Origin: Hemileia vastatrix
Taxonomy: Eukaryota; Basidiomycota; Pucciniomycetes; Pucciniales; Zaghouaniaceae
Direction of reading: 5' to 3'
Assembly: GCA_030280995.1 (NCBI GenBank)
Contig: JASXTE010000017.1
Location: 4,298,501-4,362,500 of the forward strand
DNA: 64,000 bases
Below are positions 44,508 through 56,430 of the stretch, one piece after another. Each line of letters starts with the position of its first letter. Position 1 is the stretch's first letter. A model generated the notes under the pieces. It was not told the origin of the DNA, did not search any database, and saw nothing but the letters and a program-made list of their open reading frames with translations. The position numbers were made by a program, and so were the translations under genes.

Positions 44508-46213
44508 GATAGTGAAACCTGACCCTGATTCATCCTTTCCAGGACAGAGTCCATAACATTAACTTGACCAGAAACTACTGGCCTCTCAAAGTGAGCCCTT
44601 GGCTTCACCACCTTGGTCCTAGAAGCTTCTTGAGGACCAGCACCACCAACAGATTTACCATTAACAGGAACCAAACCAGATCCCTCACCAGAACCTCTAA
44701 CTCTAGCAGGCTTTGGCAATGAAGCCAAAGGTACATCCTCCTCAGAGTCAAAATTCACCTCCATTGGCATTGGCTCACCATTCATGTCCAATGCCCCAAA
44801 ACTAGGGGGGCCCATGTCAGCCATACCCTTCTGCATCTTGTACAGCTCCTCTTTTCTGTACCTCTTCCTAACTGCACTCATCTTAGGATCCACCTTTGAA
44901 GAATTTGGCTTTGGTTGGGCCTGAGAAATGCTCTTAGGCCTTCCCACCTTTCCTTCTTCCACATCATAAACACCAGCCAAGCATTCACCACTTGACTGTC
45001 CACAAAAAGAATACAACTCCAAACCACCAAAGGAAGTAGAAAAAGAGACCTTATTAACCTCCTTCCCCTTTCCCTTGCCATCCTCATTCTCCTTACCAGA
45101 AGACTTCCCTTGATCAGGAATCTCCTCAAACCTTGGCCTCCTTTGATTGAGACCTCGACTTCTCCTGAACAAATCAACAGGAGCCTTCCCCTCACTGGGC
45201 TTAACAAAAGAACCATCAGGGAACTTGAAAACCCTGCCATCAAATTCCACCTTTCCTTCAGACACATCTCTGTTCAATGCCCAACAATCATTTGACCTGT
45301 GCCCCCTCCTGCTGCAATAAGATCAGACCCAAGGATCACTCCTACCAGCCCTCCTATCAAAATCTCTAGGCTGAGAAGGTGCCTTATTGACCTTCTTAGC
45401 CTCCTGAACAAAAATATGCAGCTGCTTTGTAAGATCAGCCAACTGCTCCACCATTGGGTCCCTCTCCTGTTTGGGAACCTGCACCAAATTTTTCTCCTCC
45501 TTCTTCTCCCTAACTTCCTCTTCAACCAAAGCCTCACTTACTTTTCTGACATACTTGGCACACCCCTCCTGATAAGTGTCCACAGCCAATAACTTCAAAT
45601 GGGCCTCAACAGCCTCCTTCACCTTATCCAAGGCAGGCAACCTCTGGTCCCCATTAGAAAGAGTCTTCATCAATTCCTTTCTTGACAACTCCTTCAACAC
45701 ATCTATCCTGACATATCTAGCCAGGGCAGACCAAAAAACATCCTTGGCAGAATTTTCATGTGCCAGCTCCTCCACTTCCACCAAGTATTCCACCACAGGA
45801 TCAAACTGTAGCAGAAACTTCCTGTAACTATGTAAGTTACCAACACCACCATAATATTGCCATTCACTGAAAACCTTGTTCAGATCCACCATAGTGAACC
45901 TGACACCCCACCTATCCACCATCTCCCTACACAAAAATTTCCAATCCCTCTTCTTGTAGCCAGACATGGACACAATCTCCTTCTCCACTGACCTATCACC
46001 AATGAAGAAGATAATCTGCTTCACCATGTCCAGGTAGGAAGAACCATCCACTCCAGCAGAAGTTTCATACTTCTCTAGAAACCACTTGACATCCTCCCCA
46101 TTAAACTTGGTACCATCCCAAGTTTTAATCCTCACACACTCCCTAACCATCACAGAAGGAGGACCATCCCCCCCACTGACAGTCACCACAGGAATAGCAG
46201 AACCAGAAGCCAT
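44508..46213 (-). pseudogene. gag of B1
   Basis: The likely start is the Met of MASGSAIPVVTVSGG at 46213. The N-terminal 300 residues look like a capsid: IKTWDGTKFNGEDVKWFLEKYE, VSMSGYKKRDWKFLCREMV and HSYRKFLLQFDPVVEYL, then a charged coiled coil. A zinc knuckle CX2CX4HX4C follows (about 45325-45285, YCSRRGHRSNDCW), but its first Cys codon is TGA (45325-45323). After this the frame stays open for 267 codons of basic, Gly/Pro/Ser-rich sequence until the MITE interrupts at 44504. Gag packages the element RNA in active relatives. One nonsense codon and the MITE disable this copy. Confidence 0.8.
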
Positions 46214-46284
46214 TCTTCCTGTCCAAAACACCAAAAAGAGCCAACCAAAGAAAACAGAGATTCCAAAGAACTAGCAAGTTCTCA

Positions 46285-46301
46285 CCCCACATTGGGCGCC
46301 A
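46285..46301 (-). promoter_or_regulatory. primer-binding site of B1
   Basis: On minus, TGGCGCCCAATGTGGGG lies four bases inside the 5' LTR. TGGCGCC-type sites are typical tRNA-primed sites of Ty3/gypsy elements; I do not assign the tRNA. Confidence 0.75.
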
Positions 46302-46305
46302 GAAA

Positions 46306-47398
46306 TGAAGACAATCCTATAGTACTAGCTATAGGCCTTGACCAAGGGAGTTGGAGAAAACCAGAGAGAAAATCCCCTGTCCCTTTAGAAAAATAGAGTG
46401 AGATTTACTTGCTAAAGTAAGTTGGTTCCTGTTTTGCTAAAGCTCCTTTTTAACAAACTTGACTGCTTGATGAGCCAAGAAAGTAGTCACCAGATAGACT
46501 ACCAGACCAAAGAACTGAAATGTAGAACAAAGTCCACACCAGAGACAGCAAAGATACTTGATGTAGGCTGCAAATCCACACCAGATACAGCAATAATACT
46601 TGCTATAGCTTGCAAGACTATAACAGAGAAAACAGTTGCCAAAGTTAATTTAAATGAAGAACTCACTTGCAACAAACACAGCCAATTGTGGCCAGAAAAC
46701 AGTGAAAACTGAGTGAGGAACAATGATATCACCTCCGGATGGTTGTATGATGATTAAGGTTGCCCCAAACTGTCTTATTCACTATGTACACACAGATCAC
46801 TAACTAAGAGCCCATGCGCACCCACCAATCTGGAGCCTGTACCCGCCAAATTGAATAAAAAACCCTCCTGAAGCGCTCCCCAACCTCCTAAAACAGAGGC
46901 GGGCGGGCCGCCCGACGTCGGAGATGCCGCCTGAAGCGGCCCGGCCTCCCTGAAGCCAGAAAACCAATAAAAACAACTAATCTACTTAGAAAAATTAGCT
47001 ACAACTACTAAAACCTTTAAAACATGGAATTTCACTATAACAACATTGTGACATGAAATATAGAGAAAAATTAGCTCTATCAAATGGTACTAAGCACTTA
47101 ACCCTAAGACTTAAGATTAGCTTGTAAAACACAAAAAACAAAATTAAACAGCAATCTTTTATAAATGAAAAATGAGGAAATGACCCCTTAAAACTCAGAA
47201 TATGAAGAATGTCTTCAAGACATATAATATAGAAAAAAACCCAGGGCTATCCAATGATAGTACCCACATACCCGCAGCCCCAATATCCACGGAATAAAAC
47301 GAGAAAAATACCCAATTCCTTAACAGATGTCAATTAAGACATGCACAAACAGCGCCAAATCACACAACAATGGCCCCTGCCAATGTTGGAAGACCACA
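46306..47398 (-). repeat. 5' LTR of B1 (right copy)
   Basis: It is the same length as 33544-34636. Differences I can see: one in the AAAAAACTTG/AACAAACTTG run, one in an A-run near 47238, and single changes near 47291, 47353, 47371 and 47384. That few differences implies a recent insertion. Confidence 0.92.
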
Positions 47399-50300
47399 AC
47401 GTGTGACTTTGTAGTAATGGATAATACTAACTGTAGTAACTGTTTTATCATTGGAAATGATATTCTGACTAAGTTTGGTGTGAAGTTAAACCCTGCTAGT
47501 AACACTTTTACAATTGGCATGAATGGTAAAAGGAAATTTAAAATAAATTCTTTTAACACAGTCTTACACATTGAGTCAGTAACAAATATTCCATGCAATG
47601 GAAGAGAATACAATGAGATGGAACTTCTGGAAACAGAAATTTCTACAGCATCATTTGGCACTCAGATAAGTGAAACTGAGAAAAAAAATATTTTGGACTT
47701 AATTAAAGCATTTCCAATGGCTTTTTCACATGGTACAAATGAACTTGGCCTTGTAAAAGATCATGAGATGAAAATTAGTTTAAACTGTGATATGGATAAT
47801 ATTACTGCTAGTCTTAAAAAGAAATCATACCCTGCTTCACCAATGAAGAGGAAAGACATAGAGGATAATATTAAGATGTTATTAAAAATGAACATACTTG
47901 AGAAGGTTGAAACTACACCAAAATATTGTGTAATATCACCAGTGCTAATTTCTTATGAACAAGATAAAGCAAGACTGTGCGGTGATTATAGAGCATTAAA
48001 TACATTTACAGTAGATGATATTTATCCCTTGCCAAGGATTGCCTCTATAAATGCTAACCTTAAAGGTGCTAAATATATAAGTTGCCTAGATGGAAATAAA
48101 GGGTACCATCAAATTCCTATTGAAAAGAATTCACAGAACTTTTTGTTGATTACAACACATATGGGAATTTATAAATATGTCAGAATGCCATTTGGACCAA
48201 AAAATGCTCCATCAGTATTTCAGAAGTTAATGGATATAAAATTCCATAATGAAATGATTGAGGGATGGTTAATGTTATACATTGATGACATCATAGTGTT
48301 CTCTAAAACCTATGATGAACACTTAATCCATTTAAAGAAGGTATTTCAGAAAATGGATGAAATAAAAATGACCCTTGCATTGAAAAAATGTGAATTTGGG
48401 TTTGAGTCTTTAGAAGTTCTTGGTAATATTGTATCTGGCTTACAAATATGTGTAGACCAAAATAAGGTGGCTGCAATAAAGAATATTGGCATTTCTCAAA
48501 ATGTAAAGGATGTACAATCTTTTCTTGGTATGTGTGGTTATTATAGACAATATATAAAAAACTACCAATTACTTGCTGCACCATCGACCACACTGATAAA
48601 GAAATCAGAAGCTTTCATTTGGAATAATGAAAGACAACAGGATTTTGATAAGTTGAAAGAATGTTTGATGACAGCTCCTATCATAGGATTACCAGATTTC
48701 CAATTGCCTTTTGTATTATATACAGATGCAAGTTTTATCGGTCTGGGTGCTGCTTTGCATCAAAAACAACATATTGAAGGAAAAATGTCAGAAGTAGTAA
48801 TTTTCTATATTTCATGTACTCTGAGAAGTAGTGAATTTAAATATGGTGCTACTCAACTTGAATGTTTGGCAGTAGTATGGGCTCTTGAGAAGCTACATTA
48901 TTACCTTGAAGACCAATAATTTGAGTTAATAACTGACTATAGTGCAGTTAAGTCACTCTTAAACATGAAAACTTCTAAAAGACACATGTTTAGATGGCAA
49001 TTAGCTGTACAAGAACACATAGGACGGATGACTATTACACATAGAGCAGGAACTTTACACTCTAATGTAGATTTGTTATCTAGAGTGCCTCTACCTAATA
49101 ATGATGATAATCCTGCTTATGTTCCTGAATCAGAGATTATTAAAATTTATGGAATTTATATTGTAGATCTTGAGGATGAATTTATGCAATCAATTCTTGA
49201 TAATTATGCTTTAGATCTTGACTTGAGTAAAATCACTACAATATTAAATGATCCATCTAATGCTTCAATGAATTTAAAAAAAAACATTACCAAACAAGTA
49301 TGAAGAAGCATTAGAAAAAGGAAATTTCTCCATTGAGGATGGTTTTATATATTACATGAAAAAATTAAGTAATGTAATTATAATTACCCCTTCAATGAAG
49401 GAGTTAATGATAAATATATGTCATGATGATATATTAGCAGGTCATTTTGACTTCCATAAAACATTAACCAGAGTAAAAAACACAGCTTGGTGGATTAACA
49501 TGTCTGATGATGTTCAAAAATATGTTGAGATGTGTGATTCTTGTCAAAAATCCAAAATATTAAAAGGCAAAAGAGCTGGGTTATTACAAAAAATTGTGCA
49601 ACCAAAAGATCCATGGGAAATAATTAACATGGTCTTTGTAACAGGTGTTCCAATAGCAGGGCATAAGAGTTCTAACTCCTGCTGGTAATTGTAGATAGAT
49701 TTACAAAAATGAGAAATTTATTCCTACCCACAAAGAGGTATGTTCTAAGTATTTAGCTTTTTTATGGTGGACACAAATGTTAAATATAGCAGGTTTCCCC
49801 AAAGCAATAGTTTCAGACAGAGATCCTTAATTTACTTCTGAAATCTGGACATCACTTATGCATGTTTCAGGGTGTCAATTAAAACTTTCTACAGAACACC
49901 ATCCACAAACTGATGGGCTAGCAAAAAGAATGATACAAACTTTAGAAGATATGATAAGAAGATATTGTGCTTTTGGTCTTAACTTTAAAGAAAATGACAA
50001 AATCACGCATGATTGGGTAGCCCTTATCCCAGGTTTAGAATTTGCATACAATAGTACAGTACATTCTGTCACTGGCAAAAAGCCATTTGAGTTATGGTTG
50101 GCTTATGTACCTAATACTCCTGCCAAAACTCTTAATAAATTACCTAGATTGGATATCCATCCAGGTACTAAGTCTTTTCTTCAGATGCAAGAATTATGCA
50201 GAAAACATGCTCAAGAATGTATACATAAGGCATTTGAGTATGAGAAGAAATGATGGGATAAATCCTGTAAAGAACAAATGTTCAAAGAGGGTGATGAAGT

Positions 50301-50709
50301 CCTTATTTCTACACTACATTTCTATTTAAATGGTAATGTTAAATTTAAGGATCCATTCATTGGACCATTTGTAGTGAAAAAGATGGTTGGTAACAATGCT
50401 GTTGAAGTTATTCTATATGCACCATATGATAGGAAACATCCAGTGTTTCCTATTGCTCTTATAAAACCATAAAATTCTAATGATACAGCTCTATTACAAA
50501 GAAGATCAGGAAGGCATAAACAGAAACCTGAAGAAATAAGTGAAAAAGAAGAAATTGAAAAGATACTTAAAAAGAGACACCTTCCTAAAGAAAAGGGAGT
50601 TGAGTATCTATTAAGATTTAAAAATAAATCAAGTGAATATGACCAGTGGATTACAGAAAATGAAATATCTGATCTTAAAAATCTATTGAAAAAATTTAAA
50701 TCAAAATAA
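47399..50709 (+). pseudogene. RT, RNase H and integrase of A3 (broken)
   Basis: The frame resumes after B1 with CDFVVMDNTNCSNCFIIGND and is open to 48919. RT has RLCGDYRALNTFTVDD, CLDGNKGYHQIPIE and the active site MLYIDDIIVF (about 48276). RNase H has YTDASFIGLGAAL. TAA near 48917 breaks RNase H. The integrase zinc domain (HDDILAGHFDFHKTLTRVKN, CDSCQKSK) is in the frame 49356-49688. After a lost base, HHPQTDGLAKRM keeps most of the catalytic block, with Glu changed to Lys. The C-terminus retains a chromodomain-like KGVEYLLRFKNKSSEYDQW (about 50598-50655). Multiple frameshifts make this copy inactive. Confidence 0.83.
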
Positions 50710-50815
50710 TACTTTTTATTCAGTATATGTATTATGGAAAATTTAAAAATTCTTTTTCTATTCACTCCTTACTTTTAATTAAAATGACTTAAAATTTTTT
50801 TTATTGTTTCTTTTG

Positions 50816-50825
50816 GGTGAGGGAG
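50816..50825 (+). promoter_or_regulatory. polypurine tract of A3
   Basis: GGTGAGGGAG precedes the LTR exactly as in A1 and A2. Confidence 0.6.
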
Positions 50826-52002
50826 CATAAGCCTAGGTATCCCCACGACTGAGTATTTATTATGCTTAAAATAAGATAACCTTAATTAAATTAAGCTTAT
50901 ATCTTAAAAATAAGGTTAAAACACTTATATATATGATTATAATACATATATATATAATTATTACACTATTATATAACTTATTATAGTTTAAATAGCTTAT
51001 CCATAGCCTAATAATACTTAAAGGTGTTAATGGAGTCATAATATACTTATCTTAAGTGATATTAAGTAATTATTGACATACATAAGCTTATATGTATACA
51101 TAAATCTCATATTCAGTGAAATATGTAGTTATATTATGTATATTTAGGTCTATAAGTGGGTTTTAGCCTCTTAAATAGCCAATAACCTTTGTTATTCTGC
51201 TTATTTTAGGTCATATGTACGTATTCAGTGGATTCAAAACTCCTAAAGAAGTATATACGTCTATTTCAGGCGCATATACTCAGTTTGGACAACTTAATCT
51301 GCTTCCTTGGATGGATATTCACAGATTTATGGGTTGGGAGGTCATTGCTGGGTTAATATGGATTCTTGGGGATGTTATTGGGGGCTTGGACATTTAATTT
51401 GTCTCCTTTATATGCTTTGGGTTTCATTTCATTCCTTTTTGATTAGTTATTTTAGCTGTTTCTTCATGGTATCCTCTTTTATCCTGATTTTCTATTTATG
51501 GTATGGGTCTGTGTTATCATTAATTGTGATGGAGGGTCCTTACTGGAGGTCTGGGTGTTGAATCTGCTTAAAGTGGACACCATGGGGAGGTGATGGGCCC
51601 TCACAGTGCTGTAATTGCCGGGGATAGCAGTGACATCATCTGGATTGAAGGTCTGTGCACTCCAGTGGATTTTGGTATAAGTAAGGAGGGATTCGACGGG
51701 TTATTGATCATCACTTACTTACTACAAATCAATCAAGCAGTTTAACACAATTATTATCATTTATAAATATATTATAAAGCATTTATAAATTGATATTATC
51801 ATTATATAAGCTATAACTATATTCTATTTATCTATTCTCCACCACTAGTACGCATATAAGTCCAAGTATTGTGAGTTTTATTTGAGTATAACTATTTTTT
51901 TAGTCTTCCCCTGAGGTTTAATCACTAAATCATTTATCAATAAGTAGTAGGACCATGAATATTAACTATTAAAATCATACTCATATACTAGATACACTGA
52001 CA
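50826..52002 (+). repeat. diverged 3' LTR of A3
   Basis: It begins CATAAGCCTAGGTATCCCC, aligned with TGTCAGCCAGGCTATCCC of the other A LTRs; the first bases have mutated. A TATA-like CTATAAGTGGG occurs near 51152. The right end is placed at ACACTGACA by analogy with GGCCGACA and by length, and it is less certain. Short open frames inside it are not genes. Confidence 0.55.
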
Positions 52003-52014
52003 GAAAGCAACTTA

Positions 52015-52207
52015 AGTAGGATGGACCCCTGCATAAAAAGTCAATGGATATCTTCTAATGGCAAATGAATTACAAAATAAGACAAAGGGAAGGATTGATC
52101 TTTTGCCTAAAAGTATCTTTTAAAACTTCAAGCACTATCAAGCCAAATACAAGAAGGCTAAGACTATTTCATCTTCCACTGGGTTTGGTATGAAATTGAA
52201 CTCTTAA
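52015..52207 (+). pseudogene. fossil SANT-like exon of a second Harbinger element
   Basis: Translation with two stops gives KVNGYLLMANELQNKTKGRI, LLPKS, NFKHYQAKYKKAKTISSSTG, matching the KVNGYLLMANEVRKKTRGRI and FKSYHSKYKK segments of the intact gene at 4483. Only this block of exon 1 remains. The region behind it (52415-52440) carries the CCCTCCCTGCAATTTACTA box also seen behind the intact gene. Confidence 0.7.
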
Positions 52208-52690
52208 TGAAAATGTTTTATGACTAGTTTTTTTTTATTTTGTACATATTTCATTCAAAAATTTTTTAGAAAGTTTTCTTGATAGAATTCATTAAAGATG
52301 ATAAGTCTGTTGAGGGAATTGACCACTTAATGAAAATGTTTGATGACTAGTTTTTTTTATTTTTTTCATATTTCATTCCAAATGTTTACACATCTTATTT
52401 AAAAATTTGGAAATACCCCTCCCTGCAATTTACTATGGGAGGGAGTAAGGATTACCAGATTTCCATTTCATTTGATAAATAAAAGAATAAATAAATTAAA
52501 AAAAATAATCAACCAAGTAAAAGAATCCCAATCACTATCTTCCAATGATTTCATGAGCAAATTCAAAGAAAAAATATGACAATAATGGTATCATGTACTC
52601 ACTCATAGAATATAATTGAATGAAAAACTTTATACAGCAACAGGGCTCAATGGTAAAATACTTAAATCAATTAATTATACTCAATAACTG
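52203..52690. other. non-coding DNA with a 55-bp direct repeat
   Basis: CTTAATGAAAATGTTTTATG and CTTAATGAAAATGTTTGATG start near 52203 and 52327. Each is followed by ACTAGTTTTTTT and CATATTTCATTC. The rest is AT-rich with nothing recognised. Confidence 0.55.
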
Positions 52691-52695
52691 ATAAA

Positions 52696-53034
52696 TTAAA
52701 AATTTAAGAATAATTTTTTTTTGGAAATACTTAAATTACTGTATTTAGAACCTCTACCTAATTTTTTGGTAACCATTGACCCTTCACTCTTTACCTTAAT
52801 TAACTGGTTTATCAAATTTTGATTGATCTGGAAAGAAAATCCAAAATGAGTTAACTTTTTGGAAAATTCCAATTCATGAGGTGCCATAGTAGTTTGATGA
52901 TTAACTCTTGAATAATTCCAAATCTCTTCCATAATCCATTTTCCTAAACCAAAGTGCATGATACATTTATGATCTGGAAAGTATAGTCCATGGCCTTTGA
53001 TTTTAGCAGGTGAAGGGATTGGTCTTACAGTAAT
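52696..53034 (-). other. unassigned open frame ending at the A4 LTR
   Basis: On minus, about 110 codons are open up to the LTR boundary at 53035. They include GHGLYFPDHKCIMHFGLGKW, MEEIWNYSRVNHQTTMAPHE and FGFSFQINQNLINQLIKVK. The frame runs on into the LTR, where its hydrophobic start is just LTR sequence. The non-LTR part could be a host or transposon exon cut by the A4 insertion. I do not recognise it. Confidence 0.35.
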
Positions 53035-54301
53035 TATCGGCCAGTTGTCTAGATGAAGGAGAATAAGAAGAGGAAAACGGAGAGGAGGAGAAGAGAAATA
53101 TATAGAGTGGATTACAAAAATTATAAGACTAATTAAAATAATGAAATAAGAGAGATGCAATGACACTTTATGAAGAAGGACACAACTATGAGGTTTAATT
53201 TATCTGTATGATATTTATTTTAAGTAAGTAAAGTTTCTCTGCGCAGCTAACATGATTTATTACTAATAAACTTAAAGCAACCTTTAATCTTTTATATAAT
53301 ATTTTATAAAGCTTGTAGTGTCAAAAAAAAAGAATAAATATTTAATTTGTTATAATTATAGTAAGTGATAAGTGATGCAGCTACAGGGGATTATCCAAAG
53401 CCTTTTATAGGCAAAGGACCCTCTGAAGCGTCACAAATGACTAATTATAAAAGAGTAATAAAATGAAACAACAATATAAAAGAAAAAAACTAAAACATAG
53501 AGATTGAGAGAAAAACATGAGACAATCAACTAAACCCATGAGTAAGTAACCAATTTTCCCACCATAAGTTCCCAAAACAATTAATTAAAATAATTAGTAA
53601 CCAAGTAAGTCTGAAACATGAGAACAGTGAGTAAAATAATCCAAAACAGATATTAAAGTGAGATGTAAAGGGTTTAATTAAAACAAATAGAATTATTTTC
53701 ACACCAAAATCTATGTAATCAATTCAATCCAGTATAAAGCAATTTTAATTAATTGTTTTAACTATGTAATTAATTCAATAACTAGTTTAAATGAAACATA
53801 TAATTAATTTAATGATATTTCTAATTAAAATTGAAGATTTTAATACCATCTTATTACATAAGTATTATAATTTATTTAATAATTTTACTGACACAATTAA
53901 GGGTCAGAAAAGCGCCCAATATTATTTTTTAATAAGATATGTATGGCCTTATTTAATATATAATTTTAATTAATTAATTTAATTACATTATAAGTTAATT
54001 TTTTATTTATAATTTATAACATATGTTTATAATTAATTAATTATAAATTTTTATATATCAAATACATTAAAAATGTGCCATAATTTATAGAATATATATC
54101 ATGCTTAATTTAAATGTATAAATAATTTATATAATAATAAAATTAATATAATACTTATATATATTTAATAAAATAATTATATCATTTCATTATGCTATAT
54201 AAGATTAAATTATATACATAATAAGCAAATTTTTACGCCCTCTTTTAGTTACAGTAAATTGACATAAAATTTACTGGGCTCTTGGTATAGCCTGACTGAC
54301 A
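53035..54301 (-). repeat. 3' LTR of A4 (about 1267 bp)
   Basis: On minus it starts TGTCAGTCAGGC and ends near AGACAACTGGCCGATAA, where the GACA end has mutated. TATA box CCTATAAAAGGC at about 53400-53411 on minus. CTCTTTTAGTGAGGGAG-like purines precede it. Confidence 0.82.
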
Positions 54302-54306
54302 CTCCC

Positions 54307-56430
54307 TCACTCTAAAAAAACAATAAAAAAGATGCTAAGATTTTTCTTTTTGTACTTCTTTAACAGAGTAGGAAGATTTGAAATTTCCTTGCCAGGTATC
54401 CATGCATCATGTTCAGATGATTTGTTCTTATATCTCAATAAATATTCAGTACCTCTTTCAGAAGTGATAATTCTATCATTGAGAATTTTATCAATTTCTG
54501 CAGTTTCTGTGACTTCCTGAGGGTTTTTCTTAGGTCTTCCCCTTCTTTTGGGAAATAAGTAATTTCTGGAAGTATAAGGATTAAGCAAAGAAATGGGAAA
54601 AACAGGATGTTTCCTATTGAATGGAGAATACAATACAACTTCTACTGCATTATCTCCAACCATTCTTTTAACAACAAATGGTCTTACAAAAGGATCTTTT
54701 AATTTGTTGTTACCTTGAATATTGAAATGGATAGTAGATATCAACACTTCATCACCCTTGTTAAATGTGTATTTCTTATGGGATTTATCCCATCTCTTCT
54801 TTTCATATTAAAATGCTTTATCAATACAGCTTTGAGCATGTTTTCTGCATAGCTGTTGCATTTGCACAAAAGATTTTACACCAGGGTGTAGTTCCAACTT
54901 AGGTAATTTATTATTGAGAATTTGAGCAGGAGTGTTTGGGACATAACCTAAACAACACTCAAAAGGCTTTTCCTCAGTGACAGAATGAACAGTGCTATTA
55001 TATGCAAATTCAAGACCAGGCAATAGAGTGACCCAGTCATGAGTAAATCTGTCATTTTCTTTATATTCTAATCCAAAGGCACAATACCTTCTAATCATAT
55101 CTTCCAGAGTTTGAATCATTCTTTCAGCTAGACCATCAGTCTGAGGATGGTAAGCTGTAGACAACTTTAACTCACAGCCACAAATATCCATCAAAGAGGT
55201 CCAAAACTCAGAAGTAAATTTTTGATCTCTATCAGAGATAATGGCTTTTAGAAATCCAATAATATTAAACATGTAAGACCACCATAATAAAGCTAATTCT
55301 TTTGTGGATACATCTTTGTGGGTGGGAATAAACTTGCACATTTTTGTGAATCTATCTACTATTACCCAAGAAGAGTTATAACTGTCTTTACCTGCTACAG
55401 GAAGACCATTGACAAAATACATGTTAATTATTTGCCAAGGAGCATCAGGTGCTTCAATATGTTGTAATAACCCTGCTCTTTTACCTGTCAACCTTTTAGA
55501 TTTCTGGCAGGAATCACAAGAATCAACATATAATTTTGAATTTTCAGACATATTTGCCCACCAAGAAGTGTTTTTGATTCTAATTAATGTCTTTTCAAGA
55601 TCAAAATGACCAGCTAATATGTCATCATGACAAAGTTTGAGGATAGTTTCTTTCATAGAAGGAGGAATTACAATTACATTAGTAAGCTTTCTTCTATAAT
55701 ATATATAACCATCTTCAATAGGAAACCTTTCTTTAATCAAAGCATTTTGATACTTTGCAGGAAGAGTTTTAATCAATGCTTGAATTGAAGCACTCTTAGG
55801 ATCATTTAAGATAGTAACTAATTTATTTAAATCAGAATCTTTATCATATGAATCCAGAATTAATTGTAATAACTCTTCTTCCATATCAACTATAAAAATA
55901 CCATGAATATGAAAAGTATCATTTTCAGGTACATAAGCAGGATTGGAGTCATTATTTGGCAGAGGCAATCTGGACAGCATATCAACATTGGAGTGAACAT
56001 TTCCAGCCCTATGGATAATTTTCATTCTTCCTCTGTATTCTTGAACAGAAAGTTTTTACCTAAACATATGTCTATTTGGTGTTTTTAGGTTTAAGAGGGA
56101 CTTCACAGCACTACAGTCAGTTACCAATTCAAAATTTTGGTCATCCAGGTAGTAATGAAGCTTCTCAAGAGTCCAAACAACTGCTAAGCACTCTAAGTGA
56201 GTGGCACCATATTTCAATTCACTATTTCTCAAGGTTCTTGAAATATAACAAATTACAACCTCTGAGGATTTATCATTAATAATTTGTTTCTGGTAAAGGG
56301 CAGCACCCAGACCAACTAAGCTAGCATCTGTGTACAGGACAAAAGGTTTGTTGAAATCTGGAAGAGCCAAGATAGGGGCAGTAATTAAACAACATTTTAA
56401 TGCATCAAAAGCTTTTTGACAGTCATTCTT
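54307..56430 (-). pseudogene. RNase H, integrase and chromodomain of A4
   Basis: RNase H (56370-56056) has LYTDASLVGLGAALYQKQII. A stop after RHMFR (Trp codon in A1) breaks it. The integrase frame from 56025 is open for 405 codons: HDDILAGHFDLEKTLIRIKN, CDSCQKSK, MYFVNGLPVAGK where the first catalytic Asp is changed to Tyr, SDRDQKFTSEFW, YHPQTDGLAERM. TKMCKFIPTH keeps the Cys lost in A1 and A2. A stop at about 54806 separates the C-terminal frame 54747-54307, which ends in an intact chromodomain, RGTEYLLRYKNKSSEHDAWI. It is the longest intact integrase among the A copies, though lacking an active-site residue. Confidence 0.82.

Larger units (their letters stand above)
33544..47398 (-). mobile_element. 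Ty3/gypsy retrotransposon B1 with two LTRs, nested in A3
   Basis: The element is 13,855 bp, unusually long. The 1093-bp LTRs (33544-34636 and 46306-47398) begin TG and end CA and differ at only about six sites. The target duplication is ACCT (33540-33543) against ACGT (47399-47402), one mismatch. Gag, protease, RT, RNase H and integrase lie on minus. A long non-coding stretch between integrase and 3' LTR holds repeats and two genes on the opposite strand. The integrase lacks a chromodomain, unlike the A family. Confidence 0.93.
32820..52002 (+). mobile_element. Ty3/gypsy chromovirus A3, 5' truncated, split by element B1
   Basis: Homology to A-family gag starts at about 32820 (FINICNEILLNHKYEA) without an LTR or gag N-terminus. 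The element is interrupted by B1 at 33544 and resumes at 47399 in the same codon context. It then runs through RT, RNase H and integrase to a polypurine tract and a diverged 3' LTR. It is the most divergent A copy here. Confidence 0.85.

Noticed and set aside
51215..51561. Two open frames of 60-84 codons
   Set aside because: They lie in the A3 LTR region, overlap each other and have no recognisable sequence.
52696..53166. 156-residue protein with an N-terminal membrane segment
   Set aside because: The hydrophobic N-terminus (53035-53166) is A4 LTR sequence; only the remaining 110 codons could be older coding DNA.
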